A stretch of 64,000 bases of DNA from Woeseia sp034521225 (GCA_034521225.1 JAXHMR010000033.1:124001-188000); one strand, 5' to 3'; positions 1-8,728 are shown, numbered from the stretch's first letter. The notes: generated by a model from the letters alone, not told the origin. Program-made: numbers and translations.

Positions 1-1
1 A

Positions 2-1114
2 CTGCGTTCGCTTCTGGGATTGACGCTGCCGGCGGAGAGCATGGCTGCCTCAGGCCGTCTGCAGACCATCGCGACCGACAACGGATTCACACCCTACGGT
101 GCAGGCTTCATGGATTTCGAGCGCCTTGCCGCGGTTTTCCTCGATGCGCCAAGCGGCATCAATTCAGAAATCCTTGAGGCACTGGAATACGGTGACAATG
201 AGTTGTCGCCGGTTTGCAAAAGCGAAATACGCAGCATGGCCGGCATTGCGCCGCGGCTGCTGGCGGGTTACACCGAGATCAGTACCGGGCGCATCACATC
301 GAACACGATACTTGAGCTGCGAGATGACATCGCGGCGGGATTTTCCGGGTTCAGTGCACCGGTGCCCGGACTCGGCCAGGATCACGGCGGACTCGTATCC
401 TTCGGTATGAGTATCGACCTGCTCGCCGCACGTGAATTCTATGCCGCGCGTCTGGACGCACTAAAGGCGTCACCTTACGAATGCGAATTGTTTGCGGAAA
501 TGCAGGCAGGCCTCGAGCAGGGCCAGGCAATGCTCAACCAGCCGTTGCCGCCAATCGTCTATGGCTTCAAGGGCTTTCTTGCTGTCATAGAAGATATTCG
601 CGGTTTCGACGTCAGTACGAAGCAGCCGCCGACCGCCGTCGACCTGCGTTTTCTCCTTGCAACGGACAACGCACCCGGACTGCTGGCGATGGGATCGATG
701 TTCAGCCCGGAACTGGCCGCGATGAATCTGCAACCGGACAGCAAACCGGTGCGGCTGGACGTACCCCAGTTGCGGGGGCAGGTTGACACCGCGTACCTGG
801 CGCTTTCCAACAATGCCGTTGCACTGTCGGTCGGCGAGGGCCAGGAAGCGGGCCTCGGGGCGATGATGGCAGCAAAAGCCGGTGACCCGCAGCCTTTCAT
901 GAGCATGCACATGGATGCATCCCGGTATTACGCAATGATCGGTGACGTAGTTGCTGCCAGCGGCTCTGATGATTCCCCTTCATCCGCGGAGATGAATGCG
1001 GCAATCAATGACATCATGCAGGGATTTTCAGAACTGATAGACCGGTTGTCGATCGCCGTTCTTTTCACTGATCGTGGTATCGAATTCCCGACCGAGGTTG
1101 CGCTTTCCGATTGA
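2..1114 (+). CDS. Hypothetical protein, 5' end outside window
   Basis: The frame is open from the first bases of the window (LRSLLGLTLPAES...), so the true start most likely lies upstream and this is a C-terminal part of at least 370 residues. A TTG at 20 could only be an internal codon or weak start. The visible protein is soluble-looking, rich in Ala, Gly and Leu, with no obvious membrane segment or catalytic motif. I do not recognise the family. It converges on the DUF4397 lipoprotein gene, and the hairpin at 1130-1152 separates the two. Function unknown. Confidence 0.6.
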   Translation: MRSLLGLTLPAESMAASGRLQTIATDNGFTPYGAGFMDFERLAAVFLDAPSGINSEILEALEYGDNELSPVCKSEIRSMAGIAPRLLAGYTEISTGRITSNTILELRDDIAAGFSGFSAPVPGLGQDHGGLVSFGMSIDLLAAREFYAARLDALKASPYECELFAEMQAGLEQGQAMLNQPLPPIVYGFKGFLAVIEDIRGFDVSTKQPPTAVDLRFLLATDNAPGLLAMGSMFSPELAAMNLQPDSKPVRLDVPQLRGQVDTAYLALSNNAVALSVGEGQEAGLGAMMAAKAGDPQPFMSMHMDASRYYAMIGDVVAASGSDDSPSSAEMNAAINDIMQGFSELIDRLSIAVLFTDRGIEFPTEVALSD

Positions 1115-1120
1115 CCGGCC

Positions 1121-1152
1121 CAAAAAAAAGAAACCCCGCGGAGCGGGGTTTC
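1121..1152 (-). terminator. Rho-independent terminator of the DUF4397 lipoprotein gene
   Basis: A hairpin with stem AAACCCCGC / GCGGGGTTT and loop GGA is followed, on the minus strand, by a run of eight T. It sits 25 bp after the lipoprotein stop codon. It could also stop the converging plus-strand gene, but the T tract favours the minus strand. Confidence 0.85.
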
Positions 1153-1176
1153 CGGTCTTGCCGTTCGCCTGGTTGA

Positions 1177-2544
1177 TCAGTTGATAAAATCGTCCAGCAG
1201 TATCAGGTCCAGCGGTGCACCGCCGCCTGCCGCATCACGCGCAATGGCGGTGTAGACGCCGCCCGCGGCGATCGTGATTTCGAGCGGGCCGATTGCCGGC
1301 GTCTTGCTGCCTGCGGCCGTGACGGTTACGTCATAGCTGTCGGGAGTCAATGACAGGAACCCGGTATTGGCCTTGAACGGGACAGCGGGCAGGGTCGGGT
1401 CGACGCCCGCGATGTCGGTGCCCGGGGCAGTGACGTAGATGTCAACGTCCTGCGCCGTCGGCGACGCATGGATGATCCGGACCCTGGCTTCGGTCGCGAC
1501 CGGCCGCGGATCATCAGCGGCAATCAGTGCTTCGATATTCGCAAGTACATCCACAGCCAGCACGTTGTAGCGGATACCGGCTTCGAGAGTCAGGTCCGCG
1601 TCGATAGCGATGACGCCCTGCGTTGCCGTATCCGTTACTTTGACGTTGTAGGTATCGGGCGGAACGCTGAGGAACGGCGTAGCGTCCGGAAAGCTCAGGC
1701 CCGCGACCAGCGGATTCGCGAAGTCATCATTGACGACTACGTCGACGGTCGGTGCATCGGGTGACGCGTGAACGACACGCAGGTCCGCGGGTGTTTCGGC
1801 GTCAAGCAACTCGGCCGAAGCCGTGCCATCCATCAGGACGAGGCTTACCGGTGAAGCACCGGTCGCCGTGTTCTCGACGGCGGTTACCAGCAGGTTGGCC
1901 CCGTCCGCGAGGGTTATCGTACCTGAGTCGAAAGCGACGGCAGACGGGTCGCCGGCGACCGTGACGCGAATCTGGTAGTCGCCAGCGGTCACGTCGACCG
2001 GGCCAAGATCGCCGCCAAATTCAAACGTTCCAACGGGTGCACTGGCCGCCAGGTCCGCGCCCGGCGTGGTCAGGTACACATCGACCTCCGGCGCCATCGG
2101 CGCGCCGTGCACGACACGCAATCGTGCGGAGCCGGCGGGAACGGCGCTGTCAGCCTGCTCGAGCACCAGCGGCTCGATATTGGCAACGTCACCAATTGCA
2201 ATGATGCTGTAGAGCGTATCCGCGGCGAACGTCAGTGATACAGGGCCGATGACGGTGGTCGTGCCATCGGGCAGGATGCCGTCGACCTGGACATCATAGC
2301 TACCACTGTCGAGCGACAGCGCGCCGGTACCTGTTTTGTAATCAACGTCGGGCACTTCCGTTGCGCCGATGAAGATATTGACGGCGGGTGCATCCGGTGA
2401 GGCGTGCAAGGCCTGTACCCGCGACGTTTCGGCTGGCGGCGGTGGTGCCACCGGAGTGATTGGATTCAGATCCGAATCGGACGAACTGCATCCGGCCAGC
2501 ACCATCAGTGCCAGCGGAATGAAACTGCGTGAAATTGTGTACAT
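1177..2544 (-). CDS. DUF4397 domain lipoprotein (four repeats)
   Basis: Predicted outer-surface or periplasmic lipoprotein of about 455 residues. The N-terminus is a type II signal peptide ending in the lipobox LAGC followed by Ser/Asp-rich residues. The rest is four DUF4397-like immunoglobulin-fold repeats, each opening with a signature such as LHASPDAPAVNI, VVHGAPMAPEVDVY, VVHASPDAPTVDVV and IIHASPTAQDVDIY. The ATG at 2544 is chosen over an in-frame ATG at 2559 because GGAAGGAGC lies a few bases before it. DUF4397 proteins are generally secreted proteins of unknown function; a role in surface binding or adhesion is only a guess. Confidence 0.85.
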   Translation of the reverse strand: MYTISRSFIPLALMVLAGCSSSDSDLNPITPVAPPPPAETSRVQALHASPDAPAVNIFIGATEVPDVDYKTGTGALSLDSGSYDVQVDGILPDGTTTVIGPVSLTFAADTLYSIIAIGDVANIEPLVLEQADSAVPAGSARLRVVHGAPMAPEVDVYLTTPGADLAASAPVGTFEFGGDLGPVDVTAGDYQIRVTVAGDPSAVAFDSGTITLADGANLLVTAVENTATGASPVSLVLMDGTASAELLDAETPADLRVVHASPDAPTVDVVVNDDFANPLVAGLSFPDATPFLSVPPDTYNVKVTDTATQGVIAIDADLTLEAGIRYNVLAVDVLANIEALIAADDPRPVATEARVRIIHASPTAQDVDIYVTAPGTDIAGVDPTLPAVPFKANTGFLSLTPDSYDVTVTAAGSKTPAIGPLEITIAAGGVYTAIARDAAGGGAPLDLILLDDFIN

Positions 2545-2668
2545 CGCTCCTTCCTTCATTAGTTGACGAGAGTCGGGATGGAGCGTGACGCAAGTGCTGC
2601 CGCAGCAGGTGTCAGCGCTGTATCAAGCTGTATCGATTCGTAACAGTTCAGGGGCGGGTGGTAGCCGG

Positions 2669-2743
2669 TGCCCGGATCCTTCACTGATTCGCGGGCAATG
2701 GACTGGCCAGAGTCCGCGCAACCGGTTGCGGATGCTGGCTACT
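2669..2743. repeat. Dispersed palindromic repeat, copy A
   Basis: This 75-bp segment aligns without gaps to the reverse complement of 40401-40475, with 59 of 75 positions identical by hand count, both copies having GCCCGGATCC near one end and GGCTA near the other. Copy A has lost much of the outer pairing that is near perfect in the second copy. Its edge contains the TAG stop codon of the decayed hydrolase gene (2739-2741). It also contains the perfect palindrome CGCAACCGGTTGCG at 2717-2730. Confidence 0.7.
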
Positions 2744-3441
2744 CGGCGATGACCGGCAACCGGACCAGTGACGGACGCGAGCGGTCGTGGTGAATCGTTA
2801 TCGTCGCCACTTTTGCGCGATCTGACGTGACTTCCGATTCACCGGTCTGCAGGTTGCGCGAGAAATGAGGCGCAAACGATGCGGAAATCTGCACTCGAAT
2901 GCGATCACCGCGGGCGAAGCGGTTTGCCGTCACCAACTGGTCGAGCGTCAGTTCATACACTCGTTCGGGTTCGAGCAACTGCCTGCCGGTGTTGCTATCG
3001 CGGTAACTGGCACGCAACATGTCGTTGCCGGCCGGGCGCCGGCCGTCACGACTGGCCCTGATGCCATTGAAATTTGTCGCGGCGCCCTGCGAACCATAGG
3101 ACTCGTCGTGCCAGCCACTCAGGTTCAATACCGCAGCGTCCATGTTCGCGTAGTTGCCCTGGATTTCGGCCCAGTCCCACCAGTCGCTTTCGGGCGGATG
3201 CCGCAGCCCTTCGAAATAAAACGCCATCGCGCATCGTGATAGCCACGTCCTGCTCGACGACGGAGATGCCGTCCGGCTGGCCGGCCGGGGCATTCCCGGC
3301 AGGTCCGGATCGCTCGCACGCCGCCAGGATTGCAAGCAACATTGCGGCAAGGCCGCAAACGATGGTCTGCCAAAGCGCCTGCCTGGCCTGGCGCGGTCCG
3401 TGAACTGTGTGACTGCTGATTACTGCCTGCCCGTTCGTCAT
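2739..3441 (-). pseudogene. Decayed CocE/NonD (X-Pro dipeptidyl-peptidase-like) hydrolase
   Basis: Two frames together carry pieces of a CocE/NonD alpha/beta hydrolase. The 5' part (start about 3441) has a lipoprotein signal with lipobox LAAC and the family opening VEQDVAITMRDGV. The 3' part, in another frame, has the blocks WAEIQGNYANMDAAVLNLSGWHDESYG and, directly after, the C-terminal jelly-roll sequence ending LVRLPVIAE. Family members usually have around 550-650 residues; here about 230 codons remain. Much of the catalytic domain and part of the C-terminal domain are missing, and a frameshift lies near 3240. This is a remnant with at least two internal deletions, or a collapsed assembly. 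Confidence 0.7.
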
Positions 3442-3520
3442 AAAATGTGTTGCGGCCAATGGTAACGAAATGTGAACCCGATGCTTCGACGCTTGCATAC
3501 AGGGCGGCTTGAGACTAGTC

Positions 3521-3538
3521 TATCGTATTTCGACGATA
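3521..3538. promoter_or_regulatory. Candidate ArsR operator
   Basis: Perfect inverted repeat TATCGT-N6-ACGATA in the AT-rich leader 24 bp before the arsR start. Position and symmetry fit an autoregulatory ArsR/SmtB site. The site is inferred from symmetry and location only. Confidence 0.45.
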
Positions 3539-3561
3539 TACTATAAGTAAGCAGAACGGCG

Positions 3562-3960
3562 ATGACGAACCTCGAAAGCAATAATCAAACGCCGCTGCCC
3601 GAGCAGGCGCCAGACGAGAATATTGCCGCCATTGCAAAGGCACTTGGCCATCCGGCGCGCATTCATATTGTTGGGCTCCTGCTGGAAAAGAAGACCTGTA
3701 TCGGCTGCGATATTGTTGATGAAGTGGGTCTCGCGCAATCCACGGTGTCCGAACACCTGCGTATCCTGAAAGCCGCCGGCATCGTCACCGGCGAAATCGA
3801 GCGCCCGCGCGTCTGTTATTCCCTGAACCCGGAACGCCTGCGTCCGCTAGCCGCAATGCTCGGTACCGTCCTCGACAGTGAGCACCGCGGAGAACTGACT
3901 GGTTCGATCTGCTGTCCGCCGGACGAGTGCGGTATCGACACCACAGCCGCAAAACCATAG
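3562..3960 (+). CDS. arsR: ArsR-family metalloregulator
   Basis: A 132-residue winged helix-turn-helix repressor. The HTH spans roughly residues 45-80 (VDEVGLAQSTVSEHLRILKAAG). Cysteines that could bind arsenite occur at CIGC near residue 51, with another pair SICCPPDECG near the C-terminus. In the family, the protein represses the ars genes and leaves DNA when As(III) or Sb(III) binds. It is the first gene of an ars cluster, 17 bp ahead of acr3, with a palindrome upstream that could be its operator. Confidence 0.9.
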   Translation: MTNLESNNQTPLPEQAPDENIAAIAKALGHPARIHIVGLLLEKKTCIGCDIVDEVGLAQSTVSEHLRILKAAGIVTGEIERPRVCYSLNPERLRPLAAMLGTVLDSEHRGELTGSICCPPDECGIDTTAAKP

Positions 3961-3977
3961 CCACAAACTGAAAAGCC

Positions 3978-5252
3978 ATGCCAATATTTGACCGGTTCCT
4001 GTCCGTCTGGGTTGCCCTGTGCATCGTCGCCGGTGTTTTGCTGGGCAATACCTTTCCAGCAGCCTTCGAGACGATAGCCGCGTGGGAATATGCATCCGTC
4101 AACCTCGTCGTTGCCATATTCATCTGGGCGATGGTCTACCCGATGATGGTCGCAGTAAATTTCGCAAGCCTGCGCCATATTCACGAGCGGCCGAAAGGCC
4201 TGATCATTACCCTGGTCGTGAACTGGTTGGTGAAGCCGTTTACGATGGCGGCGCTCGGCGTGCTGTTTTTCAAGTGGGTATTTGCTGACTTCATTGACCC
4301 GGCGGACGCCGGCCAGTACATCGCCGGCCTGATCCTGCTTGGCGCGGCGCCGTGTACGGCAATGGTTTTTATCTGGTCGCAGCTGACACGCGGTGATGCG
4401 AATTACACGCTGGTCCAGGTTTCATTGAATGACGTCATCATGGTGTTTGCATTTGCGCCGATCGTTGCAATCCTGCTCGGCGTTACTGACATCGAGGTGC
4501 CGTGGGAAACGTTGTTATTGTCAGTCGTTCTATACGTCGTCATTCCACTCGTGGCCGGAGCCCTGACACGAACCTTCCTGTTACGGCGTAGCGGGGGCAA
4601 TGAAGCACGGCTTGGGTACTACATTGCGGCCGCGAAGCCTTATTCGATCATCGGTTTGCTGGCGACCGTAGTGCTGCTGTTCGGATTCCAGGGCCATGTC
4701 ATCGTCGATCAGCCGCTGTTGATTGCCTTGATTGCGGTGCCGTTGCTGATTCAATCCTATGGCATGTTTGCGCTTGCCTACGCCGCCGCATTTGCCTGGC
4801 GCGTGCCGCACAACGTGGCCGCGCCGTGTGCATTGATCGGTACGTCCAACTTCTTTGAGCTGGCGGTGGCCGTTGCGATCGGTTTGTTCGGGCTCGATTC
4901 GCCGGCAGCGCTGGTCACCGTGGTAGGTGTGCTGGTGGAAGTGCCGGTCATGCTGTCGCTGGTCGCGTTCGCCAATCGGACGCGGCGTCAGTTCGGAATC
5001 AGGTCCGGCGCTGGGAGCTTAAATCGCCTGACGGCGCCGCACACGGAGAAACCCGATGAAAACAGTACTGTTCCTGTGCGTCGCCAACTCGGCGCGCAGC
5101 CAGATGGCGGAAGGCCTGGCACGCGAAATGCTACCGAACGATATCAACGTCCTGAGCGCGGGTTCGCAGCCAGCCAGCGTGAACCCCTATGCGATCGAGG
5201 CCATGGCCGAAATCGGCATCGACATTTCAGGCCATCGATCGAAGTCCGTTGA
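3978..5252 (+). CDS. acr3: ACR3-family arsenite efflux transporter, 3' end probably frameshifted
   Basis: Polytopic inner-membrane As(III)/H+ antiporter with about ten hydrophobic segments. The conserved motif GAAPCTAMVF with the essential Cys is present near residues 116-125. Homology ends around residue 345 (FANRTRRQFGIRSG), close to the normal family length. The frame then continues about 75 low-complexity residues over the start of arsC in another frame. One base change near 5010 would give the stop TAA at about 5018, so the tail is probably a readthrough caused by an indel. It exports the arsenite produced by ArsC. Confidence 0.88.
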   Translation: MPIFDRFLSVWVALCIVAGVLLGNTFPAAFETIAAWEYASVNLVVAIFIWAMVYPMMVAVNFASLRHIHERPKGLIITLVVNWLVKPFTMAALGVLFFKWVFADFIDPADAGQYIAGLILLGAAPCTAMVFIWSQLTRGDANYTLVQVSLNDVIMVFAFAPIVAILLGVTDIEVPWETLLLSVVLYVVIPLVAGALTRTFLLRRSGGNEARLGYYIAAAKPYSIIGLLATVVLLFGFQGHVIVDQPLLIALIAVPLLIQSYGMFALAYAAAFAWRVPHNVAAPCALIGTSNFFELAVAVAIGLFGLDSPAALVTVVGVLVEVPVMLSLVAFANRTRRQFGIRSGAGSLNRLTAPHTEKPDENSTVPVRRQLGAQPDGGRPGTRNATERYQRPERGFAASQREPLCDRGHGRNRHRHFRPSIEVR

Positions 5253-5478
5253 TGAAATTGATACCGGCATGATCGATCTGGTCGTCACACTGTGCGCTGA
5301 GGAAGTGTGTCCGGTGTTACCCGGGCGCGTTCGCCGCCTGCACTGGCCGATCCCGGATCCCGCGTCAGACGATCCGTCGTTGGACAGCGGAAAAATGCGA
5401 GCGCGTTTCGCCGAGGCCCGCGATACAATTCGGCGAAAGCTTGAGTCGCTCGACCTGTTCCGGGACGAGCCTGCCTGA
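5056..5478 (+). CDS. arsC: Arsenate reductase, low-molecular-weight phosphatase type
   Basis: A 140-residue cytosolic reductase of As(V) to As(III). The active-site loop CX5R reads CVANSAR near the N-terminus, and the two resolving cysteines are in TLCAEEVCPV around residues 80-87, as in the thioredoxin-coupled ArsC group. It has an ATG start preceded by GGAGAAACCCG. It completes the arsR-acr3-arsC cluster. Family assignment is firm; the electron donor (thioredoxin) is taken from family knowledge. Confidence 0.92.
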   Translation: MKTVLFLCVANSARSQMAEGLAREMLPNDINVLSAGSQPASVNPYAIEAMAEIGIDISGHRSKSVDEIDTGMIDLVVTLCAEEVCPVLPGRVRRLHWPIPDPASDDPSLDSGKMRARFAEARDTIRRKLESLDLFRDEPA

Positions 5479-5491
5479 TCCGTATCTGCCG

Positions 5492-5905
5492 TCAGGCGTG
5501 CTGGCGGACCTCGTTCACACTGCGCAATTTCAGCGCTGGCACCAGCAAAATAACCAGGAACACGGTGTTGCCTGCAACATTGAGTGCTGCACCGTTGGCG
5601 ACCGAGACCATTCCGTCCAGCAGGAACCAGCTCATCACGCCGACGGCCGTGGCGGTACCGAGCAGCCTCGGTGACAGGTCGTCTATCGACCGTACCAGCA
5701 ACGCGATCGTTGCTGCCCAGCCAACCATCAATGCGCCAGCAATACCCAGTCCGAGCCGTGCTGGTGCATCCATTACAACCGGCTCGGCGAAGACGAGCGA
5801 TACGAGCGGGTCCAGCGCATCGGGAATCAACGAGCCAATTACCAGCACTACGCCGGTTACCTCCGTAAATACCGCGGCCAGGAACAACCCTCTCTGTGCA
5901 TTCAT
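5492..5905 (-). CDS. Small four-helix membrane protein, unknown function
   Basis: A 137-residue protein with four hydrophobic segments (about residues 8-28, 50-72, 83-103 and 108-128), very few charged residues between them and a basic C-terminus. A strong ribosome site AGGAGG precedes the ATG. It converges on arsC with a 13-bp gap, so it is not part of the ars operon. No family recognised. Confidence 0.7.
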   Translation of the reverse strand: MNAQRGLFLAAVFTEVTGVVLVIGSLIPDALDPLVSLVFAEPVVMDAPARLGLGIAGALMVGWAATIALLVRSIDDLSPRLLGTATAVGVMSWFLLDGMVSVANGAALNVAGNTVFLVILLVPALKLRSVNEVRQHA

Positions 5906-6001
5906 TTTTACTGCCTCCTGCGCTTTGCGCTTGCCTGCCTTGTCTGCAATGTTCGCCAGTGTGTCGCAGGGAGGTCGTGCTCACAATTCCCTCGGAGGTA
6001 A

Positions 6002-6871
6002 GTGCCGGGCGGCATGCGACACGCTATTATCCCGATCATGACAGCGGAATCGACTCATGGACGCGCCGCCCTGCGCCCACCGTTTGGCAGGCAGCTTCAG
6101 TATTTTCGCCGCCAGCGCGGCATGAGTCAGCTGGCACTGGCCAGCGCCGCGAATGTTTCCGCACGTCACGTGTCGTTCGTCGAGTCCGGACGCGCGCGCC
6201 CGAGCCGGCAAATGGTCCTGCGGCTGGCGGAGTCGCTCGATATGCCGCTCCGCGCGCAGAACGAACTGCTGCATCTCGCCGGATTTGCGCCGGAGTTTCC
6301 GGAGCGGCGCCTCGATGAACCGGCGCTGGCCGGTGTCCGGAGCATCATTGACAAGATGCTGCGGCAGCACGAGCCTTATCCGGCTTTTGTCCTCGATCGC
6401 TACTGGAATATCGTGCAGTCGAACGAGGCGGCGGCGCAACTTTTCACCGCGTTGATGCCACCCTCGCCCGCGAACGCAGCCGAGATGTTTATCGGGCCCG
6501 GACCGTTCCGGCAGGTTGTGGAAAACTGGCAGGAAGTGGCTTGGGTAACACTGATCCGGCTGCGCCGCGAAGTAACTCTCGCTGGGGGCGACGACAGGCT
6601 GCAAGCGTTACTGACGCGCGCCGAAGAACTGGCCGCTGATCTCGAACCGTTGAACAGCGTTGACACTGATGCCCCGACGGTTATGGCGCGGCTACAGCTT
6701 GATGGTCACACCGTTAATACCATCAGCACAATTGCCTCATTCAACGCTGCACGCGATGTAACGCTGGATGAATTGCACGTTGAACTGATTTTTCCGGCCG
6801 ATGATGCGGCCGATGCGTTTTTTCGCGGCCTTGAATCCGAACGGCATCGCGAAACCACAGAACGCGGCTGA
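6002..6871 (+). CDS. XRE-family regulator with MmyB-like ligand-binding domain
   Basis: About 289 residues. Residues 30-85 form an XRE helix-turn-helix (GMSQLALASAANVSARHVSFVESGRARPS). Residues 105-260 match the MmyB-like C-terminal domain, a PAS-like fold, with the typical YPAFVLDRYWNIVQSN and FNAARDVTLDELHVELIFPAD. The start is uncertain: a GTG at 6002 follows GGAGGT closely, while ATGs at 6014 and 6038 are alternatives. The target genes are not evident from the sequence, and the inducer is unknown. The gene converges on dodecin. Confidence 0.85.
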   Translation: MPGGMRHAIIPIMTAESTHGRAALRPPFGRQLQYFRRQRGMSQLALASAANVSARHVSFVESGRARPSRQMVLRLAESLDMPLRAQNELLHLAGFAPEFPERRLDEPALAGVRSIIDKMLRQHEPYPAFVLDRYWNIVQSNEAAAQLFTALMPPSPANAAEMFIGPGPFRQVVENWQEVAWVTLIRLRREVTLAGGDDRLQALLTRAEELAADLEPLNSVDTDAPTVMARLQLDGHTVNTISTIASFNAARDVTLDELHVELIFPADDAADAFFRGLESERHRETTERG

Positions 6872-6899
6872 CTGTATCATCCAGTGTAGGGTGGCGGCA

Positions 6900-6935
6900 C
6901 GATGTTTCGCCGGAATTCGCCCCGGCGAAACATCG
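6900..6935. terminator. Long hairpin between convergent genes
   Basis: Perfect 14-bp arms CGATGTTTCGCCGG / CCGGCGAAACATCG flank an 8-nt loop. It lies between the 3' ends of the regulator and dodecin. No T run follows on either strand, so it may be a bidirectional or processing hairpin rather than a typical intrinsic terminator. Confidence 0.55.
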
Positions 6936-6975
6936 TCCCTCACGCGGGAATAGTTACGGCCGCTACCCGCGTGAA

Positions 6976-7182
6976 TCAGTCCGCAAGTATGAAAGTCACT
7001 TTCAGCGTGACGCGGTACTCGACAATTTTTCCTTTGGCATCGCACACCACTTTCTGGCCTTCGACCCAGGCGCCCTTGACGTTCTTCAGCGTCTTGTTGG
7101 CGCGTTTGATGCCCAGCTTGGTGGCGTCCTCGAAGCTGGTTGGTGACGATGCGATGATTTCGCTGACTTTTGCTACGCTCAT
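6976..7182 (-). CDS. Dodecin (flavin-binding dodecamer)
   Basis: A 68-residue protein matching the dodecin family over its whole length: SVAKVSEIIASSPTSFEDA at the N-terminus, WVEGQKVVCDAKG in the middle and a C-terminal beta strand YRVTLKVTFIL. Dodecins are small cytoplasmic dodecamers that store or buffer flavins. The ATG is preceded by AAAGGAGCAATACC, a good ribosome site. It is followed in the same direction, after a gap, by nothing coding; osmC lies upstream on the same strand. Confidence 0.9.
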   Translation of the reverse strand: MSVAKVSEIIASSPTSFEDATKLGIKRANKTLKNVKGAWVEGQKVVCDAKGKIVEYRVTLKVTFILAD

Positions 7183-7294
7183 GGTATTGCTCCTTTAAAG
7201 GGATATTGACTGGTAACGGGCCCGTACTCAACGCGCTGCAGTGGTGCTGCTCTCGCAATGTGTCTGTTGCGTCGCGAGGCGCGCGTTATTTATT

Positions 7295-7720
7295 TCAGTT
7301 TTCCAGCTGTGCGTCCAGCGAAATGTCGGCCTTGAGCAGCTTCGATATCGGACAGCCGCCCTTGGCCTTGTCGGCGATGTTCCGGAACTGGTCTTCCTTG
7401 ATGCCGGGAATTTTCGCGCGCATTTCGAGGTGCACCGCCGTGACCGCAAAGCCACCATCCTGCTTGTCCAGCGTTACTGTGGCCTTGGTATCGATGCTGT
7501 CGGCGGTAAAGTTTTCCTCGCCCAGCAACATGGAAAATGCCATTGAATAGCATCCGGCATGAGCGGCGCCGACGAGTTCCTCGGGATTCGTACCCGACGC
7601 GTCCTCGAAGCGTGTTTTAAAGCCGTACGGGCTGTCCTTAAGAACGCCACTCCCGGTTGAGAGCGTTCCCTTTCCTTCCTTCAGCGTTCCTGACCAGTGG
7701 GCCGAGGCTGTGCGTTTCAT
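7295..7720 (-). CDS. osmC: OsmC-family hydroperoxide reductase
   Basis: A 141-residue peroxiredoxin-like enzyme that reduces organic hydroperoxides with a Cys pair. Both reactive cysteines are visible: AAHAGCYSMAFSM near residue 57 and KGGCPISKLL near residue 122. The OsmC-specific stretch DSPYGFKTRFED...GTNPEELVGAA is present. A strong ribosome site AGGAGGAGTCACT precedes the ATG. The gene is about 110 bp upstream of dodecin in the same direction, so the two may be cotranscribed stress genes. Confidence 0.92.
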   Translation of the reverse strand: MKRTASAHWSGTLKEGKGTLSTGSGVLKDSPYGFKTRFEDASGTNPEELVGAAHAGCYSMAFSMLLGEENFTADSIDTKATVTLDKQDGGFAVTAVHLEMRAKIPGIKEDQFRNIADKAKGGCPISKLLKADISLDAQLEN

Positions 7721-7850
7721 AGTGACTCCTCCTGCTTGCGATTCTGAACGGCAGCGGTAGCAAATGCATGTTGCAGGCTGCCCGCGTGCCTTTCCTCGAC
7801 AACCATAGCATTATCCGGGTGCACCGGCCCCGCCATCGAGGAGACAAAAA

Positions 7851-8708
7851 ATGCCTGACAAGACAACTGCGCGCCGGCAGCTGCTGCGCTGGCTGCTGAC
7901 CGGGGCAGCTGCTGCCTCGATGCCCGGGGTGGCAGGTTCCACCGCGTCCCGGCGAGGGCCGGATTCGCGCGCGGCAGCACCCTGCAACCCGCTCGACTGG
8001 GCGGTGGCATGGAAGCAATCCGCGGCCGAGTTCCACGCGCTGTGCTACCAAGCCTTCAATATAGCAAGGCTCAGGCTTGACCTGGCACTGGCGGCCCACA
8101 ACGCCGGCGACAAGCCGCTGGCCATCATCACCGACATCGACGACACCATCCTCCATGCGAACGACTACTGGGCGAGGCTCATCGCCTCGAACCGTGATTT
8201 TTTCGATGATGCGATCTGGGATGAATGGATTCCGGAAAACAGGGTCACCGCCGTGCCCGGCGCGCTGGAATTCTGCCGCTACTGCGACGAGCGGGATGTT
8301 GCGTTGTACTATGTGACAAACCGGGACCAGGGCGCGAATACGCGTGTCTTCGCACTCGGGCACCTAAAGCACCTGGGATTTCCGTTGCCCGATGAAGATC
8401 GCCTGATCGTGTTTCGCGAGACGTCTGACAAGAGCCCGGCGCGCGACTCGATTATGCGGCAGTACATCGTCCCGTTCCTGATCGGCGACAACCTGAACGA
8501 CTACAAGCGGGATTACTACGTCGCCGATGTCGATGAGCGCCGGTCACGAATGGAGCGCGACCGCAGTGATTACGGGGATCGTTTCATACTGCTTCCCAAT
8601 CCTACCGACGGCCACTGGGTGCGCGCCATTTTCGGCGACTCCGAGCCCGCACCCACGGACCTGAATCGCGAGCGCCTGCGCCGTGCCGCAATGGGCGGGC
8701 GGGAATAG
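7851..8708 (+). CDS. HAD-superfamily acid phosphatase, lipoprotein e(P4)/class B type
   Basis: A 285-residue exported phosphatase. The N-terminus has arginines followed by a hydrophobic stretch (RRQLLRWLLTGAAAASMPG), compatible with a Sec or Tat signal. The HAD nucleophile motif is ITDIDDTILHAN near residue 97; motif II is YYVTNRDQG near residue 160; the acidic motif is LIGDNLNDY near residue 215. Family members dephosphorylate nucleotides or phosphomonoesters in the periplasm. A GAGGAG ribosome site precedes the ATG. There is no lipobox Cys in the signal, so lipidation is unlikely. Confidence 0.85.
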   Translation: MPDKTTARRQLLRWLLTGAAAASMPGVAGSTASRRGPDSRAAAPCNPLDWAVAWKQSAAEFHALCYQAFNIARLRLDLALAAHNAGDKPLAIITDIDDTILHANDYWARLIASNRDFFDDAIWDEWIPENRVTAVPGALEFCRYCDERDVALYYVTNRDQGANTRVFALGHLKHLGFPLPDEDRLIVFRETSDKSPARDSIMRQYIVPFLIGDNLNDYKRDYYVADVDERRSRMERDRSDYGDRFILLPNPTDGHWVRAIFGDSEPAPTDLNRERLRRAAMGGRE

Positions 8709-8728
8709 CTGAGAGCGTTCAGGCTACC

